Part shown: positions 9,527-18,662 of the stretch, piece after piece
How the letters are laid out: each line of letters opens with the position of its first letter
How positions within the stretch are numbered: the stretch's first letter is position 1
Assembly: GCA_002197545.1 (NCBI GenBank)
Contig: NFUO01000112.1
Location: forward strand, 1 to 64,000
DNA length: 64,000 bases
Direction: 5' to 3'
Source: Acidobacteria subdivision 2 bacterium RH1 MAG20
GTDB taxonomy: Bacteria; Acidobacteriota; Terriglobia; Terriglobales; Acidobacteriaceae
Notes under the pieces: model-generated
Databases searched by the model: none
The model's input: the letters and a program-made list of their open reading frames with translations, nothing else
Told to the model about the DNA's origin: nothing
Position numbers and translations under genes: made by a program

Positions 9527-10432
9527 ATGGATCTCACCTCCCTCAACGAACACTTCGCTATTCCCGGCGTCCTCGCCTTCCACCAGGTTCCCAGCGGCCT
9601 CATCTACGCCAATATCACGACGCCCCACGCTACGGCCACGGTTTATCTGCAGGGAGCCCATCTTACCTCGTGGCAGCCTGCCGGCCAGCAGCCAGTGATC
9701 TTCCTCAGCCGCAAGAGTGATTTCATCCCGGGTAAGACCATCCGCGGGGGGGTGCCCATCTCCTTCCCCTGGTTTGCGGCGCGTCACGATGGCAACGCCG
9801 GTCCATCCCACGGCTTCGCCCGCACACAAAACTGGACGCTGGCCTTTGCCGCGCTCGCCGGAGAAGACCTGCACCTCACCTTCACGCTTGCGCCAACCGA
9901 GATCAGCCGCAGTCTCGGCTACGACAACTTTCACCTCGTCTATCAGCTCATCATCGGCCCAACCCTCACCATGCAGCTTACCGTGGCCAACGACGCAGCC
10001 ACGCCACTCCTGTTTGAAGAAGCGCTGCACACCTACTTCTCAGTTGCCGATGTCCGCGAAACTACCGTCACCGGTCTCGAACCCACATCCTTCAGCGATA
10101 AGGTGGACAACATGCAGGTGAAGCCCGCCGCTCATGTATCCGTCAACTTTACCGGTGAGACCGACCGGGTCTACGCCAACACCACGGCCACCTGCATCAT
10201 CCACGACACCGTAGGAGGCCGCAGCATCACAGTCGCAAAGAAAAACTCCGACACAACCGTCGTCTGGAACCCATGGAAAGAGATGCCCGACCTTGGCCCC
10301 GAGGAGTGGCGCAACATGGTCTGCGTCGAAACCGTAAACGCAGCGGCCAATGCCATCACGCTGGCACCCGGCGCCGCTCACACTATGCGCGCCCATGTCT
10401 CGGTAGAGTCCCAGAAACCCGCAGGAGCATAA
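9527..10432 (+). CDS. D-hexose-6-phosphate mutarotase (aldose 1-epimerase family)
   Basis: A 301-residue cytoplasmic protein of the YeaD-like branch of the aldose 1-epimerase fold, which interconverts alpha and beta anomers of sugar phosphates. Typical elements are LQGAHLTSWQP, KTIRGGVPISFPWF, GPSHGFAR (with the conserved His-Gly-Phe-Ala-Arg) and LLFEEALHTYF. The late VVWNPWKEMPDLGPEEW and MVCVETVNA are also family hallmarks. There is no signal peptide. It is followed after 3 bases by dgoK, which suggests one transcription unit for sugar use. The exact substrate is inferred from family only. Confidence 0.88.
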   Translation: MDLTSLNEHFAIPGVLAFHQVPSGLIYANITTPHATATVYLQGAHLTSWQPAGQQPVIFLSRKSDFIPGKTIRGGVPISFPWFAARHDGNAGPSHGFARTQNWTLAFAALAGEDLHLTFTLAPTEISRSLGYDNFHLVYQLIIGPTLTMQLTVANDAATPLLFEEALHTYFSVADVRETTVTGLEPTSFSDKVDNMQVKPAAHVSVNFTGETDRVYANTTATCIIHDTVGGRSITVAKKNSDTTVVWNPWKEMPDLGPEEWRNMVCVETVNAAANAITLAPGAAHTMRAHVSVESQKPAGA

Positions 10433-10435
10433 GCC

Positions 10436-11317
10436 GTGATCGCCGTTGATTGGGGAACCAGCAACTTCCGCGCATTTCAACTCGATGCCGATGGCACGAT
10501 TCTGGCGAGGCGCTCCTCGTCGCGCGGCATCTTGCAAGTCGAAGCCGGACAATTCGCCGAAGCGTTGCGCGCAGAGGTCGGTGAATGGCTGACCCACGGC
10601 GAAGACCGCATCCTGCTCTGCGGCATGGTTGGCAGCCGTCAGGGCTGGGTCGAAGCAAAGTATCTTCCCTGCCCTGTCGGAGTATCCGATCTCGCAAATT
10701 CTGTGACACAGGTCCCCTTCGACGGTGCCGAGGTGCGGCTGGTCCCAGGAGTTTCCGGGCGCGACATCGATGGCATCCCCGAAGTAATGCGCGGTGAAGA
10801 GACGCAAGCTGCAAGCCTGTTGGACTCAGGTGCAGACGTCAGCCTGGTATGTTTCCCCGGAACCCACTCCAAATGGGTTCACCTCAACGATCGCAAGATA
10901 GCGAACTTCATCACCTGCATGACCGGAGAGATCTACGTCGCCATACGCAAGCACACGATTCTCGGACGCACGATGACAGCCGACACCGCCATAGACAACG
11001 CAGCCTTTCTTCGAGGCGTCGCTCGTTCCGCAAACTCGGGCGGCCTGCTGCATCATCTCTTCGGCGTGCGCAGCCTCACCTTGATGGACCAGCTCAAAGA
11101 AGCCGCTGCCGCATCGTATCTCTCAGGACTGCTGATCGGCCACGAGGTGCGCGCCGCGCTGCCCAACGCGGGCCTCGTTCATCTAGTTGGCGCCGCGCGC
11201 CTGTGTTCTCTCTACGCCCAAACCATCGAGGCCTGCGGAGGTTCTGCTACGGTGGAAGACGAGGATGCGGCAGCACGTGGACTTGCCGCCATCGGCAGGA
11301 GGTTGAAGTGGAATTAA
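10436..11317 (+). CDS. dgoK: 2-dehydro-3-deoxygalactonokinase
   Basis: A 293-residue sugar kinase that phosphorylates 2-keto-3-deoxygalactonate with ATP in the De Ley-Doudoroff route for D-galactonate. The N-terminus AVDWGTSNFRAF is the phosphate-binding strand-turn of the DgoK family. CGMVGSRQGW, VPGVSGRD, the PEVMRGEETQ segment and CFPGTHSKWV are further family marks. Translation starts at a GTG (10436). The 3' end overlaps dgoA by 10 bases, so the two are translationally coupled. The dehydratase dgoD and a transporter are not in this window. Confidence 0.9.
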   Translation: MIAVDWGTSNFRAFQLDADGTILARRSSSRGILQVEAGQFAEALRAEVGEWLTHGEDRILLCGMVGSRQGWVEAKYLPCPVGVSDLANSVTQVPFDGAEVRLVPGVSGRDIDGIPEVMRGEETQAASLLDSGADVSLVCFPGTHSKWVHLNDRKIANFITCMTGEIYVAIRKHTILGRTMTADTAIDNAAFLRGVARSANSGGLLHHLFGVRSLTLMDQLKEAAAASYLSGLLIGHEVRAALPNAGLVHLVGAARLCSLYAQTIEACGGSATVEDEDAAARGLAAIGRRLKWN

Positions 11318-11937
11318 ACACATGGCTGCAACGCTGCCCGCTCGTCGCAATCCTGCGCGGAGTGCAGCCCGCCGAAGCTGAATCGATCTGCGCTGCACTG
11401 GAGCAGGCCGGTATCTGCATCGTTGAAGTCCCCCTCAACTCGCCCAATCCCCTCGAGACCATCTACCTCTTGTCGCGAACCTTCGGCAGCCGAATACTTA
11501 TCGGTGCCGGTACTCTTACCGAGACCTCGCACGTCGCACAGGTAGCAGATGCCGGCGGCCAACTGATCGTCACGCCTCACGCAGATACCGCAATCGTCCG
11601 CGCGGCCAAAGCAGCCGGCCTCATCGCCGTTCCCGGCTTCTTCAACCCAACAGAAGCCTTCGCCCTCCTCCAAGCCGGAGCAGACGCCATCAAACTCTTC
11701 CCCGCCGAAGTCTTAGGGCCGCCCATGCTGAAGGCACTGCGAGCCGTTCTTCCCAAAGGCACAAACGTCATTCCCGTAGGCGGCATCGGCCCCGAGCAGA
11801 TTGCACCCTGGGCAACCGCAGGAGCCAGCGGCTTCGGCATCGGCACATCAATATACAAACCCGGCGACGACGCGCAGAGCGTAGCGGCAAAAGCACACGC
11901 ACTCGTGGCCGCAGTCCATCGGGACCGCAGTTCCTAA
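11308..11937 (+). CDS. dgoA: 2-dehydro-3-deoxy-6-phosphogalactonate aldolase
   Basis: A 209-residue class I aldolase of the KDPG/KDPGal family that cleaves the product of DgoK to pyruvate and glyceraldehyde 3-phosphate. CPLVAILRGVQP opens the barrel. The catalytic Glu is in VEVPLNSP (Glu40), and the Schiff-base Lys is in ADAIKLFPAE (Lys129). The start is GTG 11308, with a perfect AGGAGG at 11297-11302 inside the end of dgoK; longer in-frame extensions upstream are shadows of dgoK. KDPG aldolase activity is possible for the fold, but the coupling to dgoK favours the galactonate route. Confidence 0.9.
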   Translation: MELNTWLQRCPLVAILRGVQPAEAESICAALEQAGICIVEVPLNSPNPLETIYLLSRTFGSRILIGAGTLTETSHVAQVADAGGQLIVTPHADTAIVRAAKAAGLIAVPGFFNPTEAFALLQAGADAIKLFPAEVLGPPMLKALRAVLPKGTNVIPVGGIGPEQIAPWATAGASGFGIGTSIYKPGDDAQSVAAKAHALVAAVHRDRSS

Positions 11938-11980
11938 GCATTTTCAGAGATGGTATTGGTGTTGCCGGTCAAGCGAAAAA

Positions 11981-12037
11981 CAAATACAGGGGCCTCTCCA
12001 CTGCGGCGGCAAAAGCGCCGCCTCCGGTCGAGATGAC
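11981..12037 (-). repeat. Dispersed intergenic repeat, copy 1
   Basis: On the minus strand this reads ACCCACGTCATCTCGACCGG, then a GGCGGCGCTTTTGCCGCC hairpin, then GCAGTGGAGAGGCCCCTGTA. The same order is found at 19356-19411 (without the hairpin) and 60731-60796. It lies after dgoA, between two convergent genes. Confidence 0.8.
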
Positions 12038-12112
12038 GTGGGTTTTAAGGATGACGTGGTTTTGAGTAGGCGAGATGGAATGGTTCTGGGGATGACAAGA
12101 ACAACACCTGAT

Positions 12113-13519
12113 TTAATGCGTGCGTGTATCGCTCTTCTTGCCCGTCTTCTTCATCCATTGCACCAATTGTTTCCAGTCCAGCTCAGTCTGGTTGGCGTAG
12201 GCCTCCGCAAACCGCACCACAGCTTCATCGAATCGCGCCGACTTCCCCAGATACCCGGCCAGCATCAGGCAATCGCCCGACCGCGCATGGCCCCGCGCCA
12301 ACAGCTCGCCGCACACCGCCGCATACTCCATCAGCCCCGCCGCCTTGAGGTCCGTCAATTGAACCGATGCCTTGTGGTCGTTCAACTGCCGCACCAGATA
12401 GTTCCGCCCCTGCATCGTCGTCCACCCCAGAAACGGATCGGACTGCATCTGCATCGCCCGCTCACCCTCCACCACACGCCGCCCCTGGTGATATTGGCCT
12501 CGGTGGTTTGCGGTACCCTTCACGCGTCCGGTATAAGGCGCATAAGCCGATGCCACCTCTTCCTTAATCTGAAGAAACAGCGAATCCTTCGCCCCATTGC
12601 CTTCCATGTAGACGCAGTAATCGCGCAACCCCACCGACCCCGTCCCGACAACCTTGAACGCCACATCCACTGGCTTGTACTGCGAAAACAGATGTCGCCG
12701 CTCCCGCAACAGGCTCTCTGTATAGATCTCCAGCGAAGCCACAACGCGCTCGGCCTGCTCACCTTTCACCCGCGTCAGCATCGGAGGCATCGTCTTGAAT
12801 ACCCGGCCCGGCTGCCCAACCGCCGCCTGCTTCTTCTTCGCAGTCTTAGCCGCAGCCTTCCCAGCAACCGCTCTCTTTTCCACCTCCGTCAATGTAAGCA
12901 GCGTATGCATCGGCGTAGCCCGCTCCGCCATCTGCAGAATTCCCTCTACCGGCGAAACATCCTTCAGCCTGTGCACCTGATACCGCCCCATCTCCAGCAC
13001 CGGCATCTTCGCGAACCCCGTCATGCAGTATCGGTATCTCTCCAGAAACATCGCTGCCGCATCGCGGCAATGCACATTCTTCACACCCGCCTCGCGCCCC
13101 GCCAGCACCAGGCTCGCGGCCATCCGCTTCACGTCCCACTCGAACGGCCCCACGATCGTCTCGTCAAAATCATTAATGTCGAACACAATTCGACCATCCG
13201 GCCCGGCATACGCGCCAAGGTTGCGCACATGCGCGTCGCCGCACAGTTGGCTTAGTATCCCGGTATTGCCCACCAGCGATAGGTCATAGGCCATCACCGG
13301 GACCGCGCCGCGAAAGTATCCAAACGGAGAAGCTGCCATCCGCTCATACTTCAGCGCCGCCAGCGCCGGGAGCCGCCCGCGCATCGAAGCAGCCAACACC
13401 TTCAGCGGATTCTCTCTGCGCTCCTTTGCCTTCCACTCCGCATGGACCGTCCGCCGCATCTGTTTGCGCCGCTCCTGCCCCAGCGCAAACCGTTCCTTCG
13501 AGCTAAGCGGTTGCGTCAT
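12113..13519 (-). CDS. DUF2252 family protein
   Basis: A 468-residue cytoplasmic protein of the DUF2252 family, whose members look like distant kinase-fold or aminoglycoside-phosphotransferase-like proteins with no settled function. Recognisable elements are SPFGYFRGAVPVMAYDL, LCGDAHVRNLGAYAGPDG, FDINDFDETIVGPFEWDVKR and, near the C-terminus, LLARGHARSGD. The His-Asn and Asp-Asp-like segments resemble a catalytic loop and metal-binding site, but that reading is inference. The ATG at 13519 has AGGAGG at good spacing; a TTG one codon earlier is less likely. The segment around 225-240 is rich in Lys and Ala. Confidence 0.85.
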   Translation of the reverse strand: MTQPLSSKERFALGQERRKQMRRTVHAEWKAKERRENPLKVLAASMRGRLPALAALKYERMAASPFGYFRGAVPVMAYDLSLVGNTGILSQLCGDAHVRNLGAYAGPDGRIVFDINDFDETIVGPFEWDVKRMAASLVLAGREAGVKNVHCRDAAAMFLERYRYCMTGFAKMPVLEMGRYQVHRLKDVSPVEGILQMAERATPMHTLLTLTEVEKRAVAGKAAAKTAKKKQAAVGQPGRVFKTMPPMLTRVKGEQAERVVASLEIYTESLLRERRHLFSQYKPVDVAFKVVGTGSVGLRDYCVYMEGNGAKDSLFLQIKEEVASAYAPYTGRVKGTANHRGQYHQGRRVVEGERAMQMQSDPFLGWTTMQGRNYLVRQLNDHKASVQLTDLKAAGLMEYAAVCGELLARGHARSGDCLMLAGYLGKSARFDEAVVRFAEAYANQTELDWKQLVQWMKKTGKKSDTRTH

Positions 13520-13561
13520 CAATCATTCCTCCTATAGAAGCCCAACAGATCTCATTACTCA

Positions 13562-15409
13562 CTACGGAACGAGCGATCCCGCAATCTTCGCCTCTGTCGT
13601 TTGGCTTGTCATCCAATCTTGCGCCGCTTTCATCTGCGGCAGGTCCGCATCCGCTCGCGCCCATGCTTTCATGAATCGCGCATAGTCCGCCGTCGCTTCT
13701 CCGTCGTTCTTTAGCGCCACATCTGCCTGTGCGATGCCATAGAGCGGATACCCGGAACCCGGCCGCTCCAGCAACGCTGCCTCATAGGCTGCCTTCGCGT
13801 CGCTAAACCGTTTCGCGCGCATCAGCGCATCTCCGCGAGTCTCGCCCACCGGTCGAATATAGTAGGGCGGCTCACGATAACCCAGCGCCCGCTCCGCCTC
13901 TGCCGCCTTCACAAAAGCCGCATCCGCCGCGCTCGACTTTCCCTGAGCTATCAGCGTCGCTGCGTCCAGCTCCATCGCCGCGACATCCATAAAACTATGC
14001 AGCGGTTCGGCCAGCGCATCCTCCTTCGATACCGAAGATACTGAGGCCACCGGCATCCCAGGCATCGGTGCCATGTCCTTCTTTGCATCCATCGGCTGCA
14101 TCTTCACACGCTGATCGAGGTCCACGCTGAACGTCGCTGCTGCCGCCGCCGTATCCCCACGCTGCAAAGCCTCCATGCCTTGCGTATAGTCCAACATCGA
14201 ACTTCGCAACCAGGCCAGGTTCACCATCTTCGCCGCCGGAGCGCTCTTCTCTAAAGCCGCCGTAGCCCGCGTCCATTCCGCACTCCGCAACCACACCGGG
14301 AGCTCCTCATCCAGCCGCGTCAATCCATCCCGCGTGCTGAAACGGTAGAGGGTCGCCTGGCTCTCGCCGCGCGCCGCGTTCAGCTTCGCCGAGACAGCCG
14401 TGGCCTCCTGAATCCTCCCCGCCTCCAGCAGGTCCGCAATTAGGTACATCAGGTTGTGGATGTAGTTCCAATCGTCATTCACGCTTACCTTCTGCGCGCG
14501 CATGTACGTCTCGTCCACATGCTCAGAGTTCAAAAATGAGATCCGTGCCGCCTCATAGTCTCCCGTCCGGTAGAAGATATGCCCCGGCATATGCACCATA
14601 TGTCCTGATGCGGGAGCCAGCGTAGCGAGCTTCCCTGCGCTCACCAGCGCCAACTCGGGATGCGCTCCTGCCTCCACCGCATGAATCCAGTAATGGTTCG
14701 CCGCCGAGTCGTCCGGATGCTCCGCCAGAATCGCCCGCAGAATCGACTGGCCCTCTTTCGTCCCCGCCCTTGGTTCGCCCTTCTTGTCAAACCCCTCCAT
14801 CAAACTCTCCGCCAGAAAGATCCGCGCCTGCACATCCTCCGGCTCCATCGCCACGAGTTTCCGCAACGTCTGCGTTCGCTTCGAGTCCACATGCACCGCA
14901 ACCTCGTCCACACTCTTCGTAGGCTTTGGCTTATTCTTCGACTTCGACTTTTGGGGCTTCGCCTCTTCCTGTACGGCAGCTTTGATGTACAGCTTCTCCG
15001 CTGCGCTCCCATGCTTCGAGAGCTTTGCCGCCTTCCTCAGCGCATCGTGAGGCCAGGTAATGTCCGCCCCTCGCATTATCCCTGCCTTATACAGCCCCCA
15101 GTAGCACATCGCGCATTCAGGATCGAGCCGAATGCTCTCCTCAAAGGCCCGCGCCGCCTCATAGTCCCAGAAGTCATGCAGCAGATTCAGCCCCTGCTCA
15201 AACCAGGCCTTCGCCTGCGGATTGTCCGTGCTGATTGCAAGGTAGCTGTTCCCAATTCCGGTCATCGCAACCGGCACAGGTAACTTCTCCGGCGGCAGGC
15301 CCTCCGCACTCATGTCATGCCCCGGCATCGCCTCAGCACGGAGCTCTGTCGCAAACACTGCTAAAACAGCTACGCTGCACAAACACGCCTTCAACCAACG
15401 AACTTGCAT
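13562..15409 (-). CDS. Secreted tetratricopeptide-repeat protein
   Basis: A 615-residue protein with a signal peptide (about 1-26, ending ELRAEA), then helical TPR-like units: QAKAWFEQGLNLLHDFWDYE, AARAFEESIRLDPECAMCYW and, later, HMVHMPGHIFYRTGDYEAAR. A Lys-rich linker (PQKSKSKNKPKPTK) lies about a third of the way in. A C-terminal TPR block has AKAAYEAALLERPGSGYPLYG. Similar large TPR proteins are frequent in Acidobacteria and Bacteroidota with no assigned function. The ATG at 15409 is chosen because GAGGG precedes it and it places the signal peptide first. Proteins of this layout are likely periplasmic scaffolds. Confidence 0.75.
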   Translation of the reverse strand: MQVRWLKACLCSVAVLAVFATELRAEAMPGHDMSAEGLPPEKLPVPVAMTGIGNSYLAISTDNPQAKAWFEQGLNLLHDFWDYEAARAFEESIRLDPECAMCYWGLYKAGIMRGADITWPHDALRKAAKLSKHGSAAEKLYIKAAVQEEAKPQKSKSKNKPKPTKSVDEVAVHVDSKRTQTLRKLVAMEPEDVQARIFLAESLMEGFDKKGEPRAGTKEGQSILRAILAEHPDDSAANHYWIHAVEAGAHPELALVSAGKLATLAPASGHMVHMPGHIFYRTGDYEAARISFLNSEHVDETYMRAQKVSVNDDWNYIHNLMYLIADLLEAGRIQEATAVSAKLNAARGESQATLYRFSTRDGLTRLDEELPVWLRSAEWTRATAALEKSAPAAKMVNLAWLRSSMLDYTQGMEALQRGDTAAAAATFSVDLDQRVKMQPMDAKKDMAPMPGMPVASVSSVSKEDALAEPLHSFMDVAAMELDAATLIAQGKSSAADAAFVKAAEAERALGYREPPYYIRPVGETRGDALMRAKRFSDAKAAYEAALLERPGSGYPLYGIAQADVALKNDGEATADYARFMKAWARADADLPQMKAAQDWMTSQTTEAKIAGSLVP

Positions 15410-15660
15410 CCCATCCCTCGATTTACTGTCAGAGCCAACTATAAGACCACAAACGCATGAAAGAGAAAGGTTCCTCAACTTAGAGAAAAAATCCCTGTGC
15501 CCCATGAAATCGCAGGACGGCTTATCGGCAGGACGTCCAAATATGTATAGACGGCTGGACATTCATGGCATAGCATTCTGGAACACTCTGGTCTGCCAGA
15601 ATCCTGCGAACAACCAGTTCAGAGTGAACTCCCCCGAAACTGCGAGAAAGAGGTACATCC

Positions 15661-16875
15661 ATGACCTACCGAACGAGGACCTATCGAACGAGAACTTTAT
15701 GCTTTGCCGCTGCCCTGATGGCCGGTTGTAGTGGAGCCGGGTGGGCGCAGCAGAGCCAGGTTGGAGGGCTGGTCCCATTCTCCAGTCTGGGAACTCCCAC
15801 AGCCATCACAAAGCCAACGCTTACGTTCCGCGGCGGCCATCTGCTGCTCTCCGATTCTCCTGAGCAGTTCAAAACAGCCAGCGAATTACCGGCTGTCATG
15901 TATAGAGACAATGTCACCGGAGATTTTCGCGTCTTCTATCATCATCAAAATGTAAGCTCGGAGAGCCTGTCGGTTGGGGTTGCCATCACCAACACTTCGA
16001 GTCAGCCCGAGATCGTCTTTGCGCGCGGCGCAGGGGAGGCCACCAACGTCTATCCCGACGTAGCCGGACAGGCGGCGGCATCCAGCTTCATCTCAAGCGA
16101 ACACAGCATCAGCTTTGCTGCCCTGCTTCTCCCCGGCCAGTCGTATTACAAGGTGCAGACGCTCCCAACGGGCGACACTGCCTCGGGTATTATCGAGTAC
16201 CTTTTGGTCGCTGTTCCCAGCGCAAGGTCGCTCTCCCTGCCGATTGAACTCTTCCAGAATCTAGCCGCAGCTTCGCTGGAAGAAAGAGGAGACCAGCCCG
16301 ATCTGCCCGGCGGGTTTGGCCTGGGGTCCGCTACGGTTTCAACCGTGGCCTTCACCGGCGACCAGCCAGCCGATCCAGTCTCCCTCCCGGTACTCCCCGC
16401 CGACACCCACATTCGCGGCACCTTCGCACATGCCGACCGCTCCGGAATGTTCGCCATTTCAACCGCCGCCGGACTGCAGTCGTTGCCGGTTGATACTGCT
16501 CCTCCCGGAAAAAAGTTCTCGAACCCAATGCCCAATGAATATGAGCTCGGAGTGGATGCGGTAGACGGCGGCGCATCGGTATACAACGACGGCAACTACG
16601 GCGTGGTCTACGACTTTCATATCGTGTTCCAGAGCACCGGCCCCGCGCAAACCGTCGCGCTCTTGATGCAGCCCTCGGGCGGTGCAGGCCACTACCTCGC
16701 GTTCACTAACGGGCAAATGGAGTTGTCTCCTTACGTGAGCTACACCTCCGCCTGGTGGTTCAACGAGACAACCTTGCGGCAGAGGCAAACGCTGATCGAC
16801 CTTCAAACAACGCTGCCCGGAGGAGCCTCCGGCCCGCAGAAATTGTTGTTCGATCCAGGATTCACCGGCCAATAG
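15661..16875 (+). CDS. Secreted protein of unknown function
   Basis: A 404-residue protein with an Arg-rich N-terminus followed by a signal sequence (LCFAAALMAGCSGAGWAQ). The Cys could be a lipobox cysteine (LMAGC), making it a lipoprotein, or the peptide may be cleaved after WAQ. The body is beta-rich: LLLSDSPEQF, AVMYRDNVTGDFRVFYHHQN, VAITNTSSQPEIVF. The order of a degraded copy of 'peptide, your bed, H-H-N' residues reminds me of beta-sandwich domains in some Gram-positive surface proteins, but this is only an impression. A repeated ARG-Thr segment (TYRTRTYRTRT) marks the start. No function assigned. Confidence 0.6.
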   Translation: MTYRTRTYRTRTLCFAAALMAGCSGAGWAQQSQVGGLVPFSSLGTPTAITKPTLTFRGGHLLLSDSPEQFKTASELPAVMYRDNVTGDFRVFYHHQNVSSESLSVGVAITNTSSQPEIVFARGAGEATNVYPDVAGQAAASSFISSEHSISFAALLLPGQSYYKVQTLPTGDTASGIIEYLLVAVPSARSLSLPIELFQNLAAASLEERGDQPDLPGGFGLGSATVSTVAFTGDQPADPVSLPVLPADTHIRGTFAHADRSGMFAISTAAGLQSLPVDTAPPGKKFSNPMPNEYELGVDAVDGGASVYNDGNYGVVYDFHIVFQSTGPAQTVALLMQPSGGAGHYLAFTNGQMELSPYVSYTSAWWFNETTLRQRQTLIDLQTTLPGGASGPQKLLFDPGFTGQ

Positions 16876-16886
16876 CAGAAAAAGAA

Positions 16887-16919
16887 CTAAGGGAGAACGG
16901 TTCCTCACCGTCCTCCCTA
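16887..16919. terminator. Bidirectional terminator-like hairpin
   Basis: TAAGGGAGAACGG pairs imperfectly (two mismatches) with CCGTCCTCCCTAA across a short loop, between two convergent genes. Confidence 0.6.
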
Positions 16920-16926
16920 AAGAAGA

Positions 16927-18573
16927 CTACTTCTTCCCAAACAATCCGCCGAGCGTACGCAGCACCTGTTGCCCGCCGTTTTTCTGATTGCCCAGAATCG
17001 ACGTCGCATTGTTACGCAGGAGCCCATTCACGTCCGGCGTAATGACAGGATCGGACGATGTTCCCGTAATCGTGACCGGCACACCGTTCGCGGCAGCCTG
17101 ACGCGCAGTCGTCGCGCCCGCTCCGCTAAATGCCGACAGTAGTCCTACCGCCACGCCACCGACGCCACTGCTCGTATTCACCTTCATCATCAGGCGAAAG
17201 TTCAATGCGCCCGCGGGCGACACGGTTCCCTGACCTGTGGCTTCGCCCAGCGCCGGCATCGACGCATAGATGGCGTCGGCGCGAATGCCGCTGTTCGCCA
17301 CCTGAAGCTTTGCACGCACCGCCCGGATGTCGGTCACATTGCCGCTCTGCCCCATGGCCGCGCCTGCGATTCCCTTCAGCTTCGAGCCCAGGTTGAAGCC
17401 CGCCAGCCGCGTGTTGTCTATCTCGAAGGGTCCTGTAATCACCAGATTGTCGGGTGGCCCCACGATGCTGAGGTCCGTCGTCAGTTGGCCGCCCTGCAAG
17501 AGCGATCCGTTGGGCAGCTTCACGCCGGCCACCGGCAGCAGGGTCTGGAGCTCGTTGACCGGCATTCCCTGTCCTGCCAGCTTCATGTTGAGCGTCGTTC
17601 CCGGCGTCAGGCTGTATGTGCCGTTCAGAGTGGCTGTCAAAGCGCCAATGGTGACCGTCGCGTTCTGCAACTCGCCTGCGTTGGTCTTCAGGTTATGCGA
17701 TGTCGTATAGACCACATCGACCGGCTTCTTTGCCGGGGAACCCTTGGGGCTTAGCTGCAGGTTCACCAGATGCACCTTGCCATTGCTGCTTACGGCGACG
17801 CCATTGGACGCAACGTGCGCGTCCACATCGGCCTGCGCCGACATGCCTGCGCTTCGATCGAGCACACCCACCGCAACCGGATTGAAATGATGCACCATCA
17901 AGCGCGTGTCAAAGACAGTGGCCGCGGCATTGTTCGGATCGACCGGACCTGCCTGCCCTGTCAGGTTCACTGTTCCCTCGCCGGGGAGATTTGCGCTCAA
18001 CGTGAAGGGAAACTGCTTTGTGAACGAGAAGTTCTGCACGCTCAAAGCAATCTGATCGAAGGTCAGCGCGCCATGCGAAGGCTGATTGTCGACTGTAGCG
18101 CGCCCGCCCTCGATGTTGAGCTTATTCACGGTCAGATCAGGAATCGCCGACTCCTTCGTTGAGTCGAGGGTGCGGCTTGCGGCGGTGCGCCCAATTGTCG
18201 AAAAATTCCAGACACCCTGGTCCGCATGGACGAGACGAATCTGCGGCTCGTCGATCTTGAGACTGCGCACGATGATCCGGTGATCGAAGACCAGTGGTCG
18301 CAGCTCCACACCAATATGCAGCAGCTTTGCCGTCAGAAACGGCGCGGAGCCGAAGGCGGGGTCGTCGGCGATGGTGAGGTCTCGCGCTGTGACGCTGCTT
18401 GAGAGCACGGACAGCTTGAGGTCGCCCATCGTCACCTGCCGCCCCAACGCTGTCGTCAATTGTTGCTCCAGCAACGGTCGAAAGGTGTTCACATTGACAA
18501 ACAGCGGCACTGCCGCAATCGCCACAATCCCAAGCCCTACTACGGTAGCCGCAATCTTTCCCCAGCGCTTCAT
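16927..18573 (-). CDS. AsmA family protein
   Basis: A 548-residue envelope protein. An N-terminal membrane anchor (about residues 8-27, TVVGLGIVAIAAVPLFVNV) is followed by the AsmA signature NTFRPLLEQQLTTALGRQV. The body is a long beta-rich region with repeated features such as LTIADDPAFGSAPFL, VRSLKIDEPQIRLV and a C-terminal AsmA segment (ADAIYASMPALGEATGQGTV). AsmA-like proteins bridge or line the periplasm and affect outer-membrane lipid and protein assembly. It stands alone, convergent to the gene before it and divergent from maf, 89 bases away. Confidence 0.88.
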   Translation of the reverse strand: MKRWGKIAATVVGLGIVAIAAVPLFVNVNTFRPLLEQQLTTALGRQVTMGDLKLSVLSSSVTARDLTIADDPAFGSAPFLTAKLLHIGVELRPLVFDHRIIVRSLKIDEPQIRLVHADQGVWNFSTIGRTAASRTLDSTKESAIPDLTVNKLNIEGGRATVDNQPSHGALTFDQIALSVQNFSFTKQFPFTLSANLPGEGTVNLTGQAGPVDPNNAAATVFDTRLMVHHFNPVAVGVLDRSAGMSAQADVDAHVASNGVAVSSNGKVHLVNLQLSPKGSPAKKPVDVVYTTSHNLKTNAGELQNATVTIGALTATLNGTYSLTPGTTLNMKLAGQGMPVNELQTLLPVAGVKLPNGSLLQGGQLTTDLSIVGPPDNLVITGPFEIDNTRLAGFNLGSKLKGIAGAAMGQSGNVTDIRAVRAKLQVANSGIRADAIYASMPALGEATGQGTVSPAGALNFRLMMKVNTSSGVGGVAVGLLSAFSGAGATTARQAAANGVPVTITGTSSDPVITPDVNGLLRNNATSILGNQKNGGQQVLRTLGGLFGKK

Positions 18574-18662
18574 GCCGTCCTCCGCGTATTGCTACCGCAA
18601 GTCTACCCCTAACTCCATTCCTTTTGCTCAAAAGCAGACTCAGCCGATACTCTCAAGCTGCC

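Noticed and set aside
12038..13255. 405-codon plus-strand frame across the DUF2252 gene
   Set aside because: His/Arg/Pro-rich, no motif, no ribosome-binding site; mirror of a real gene.
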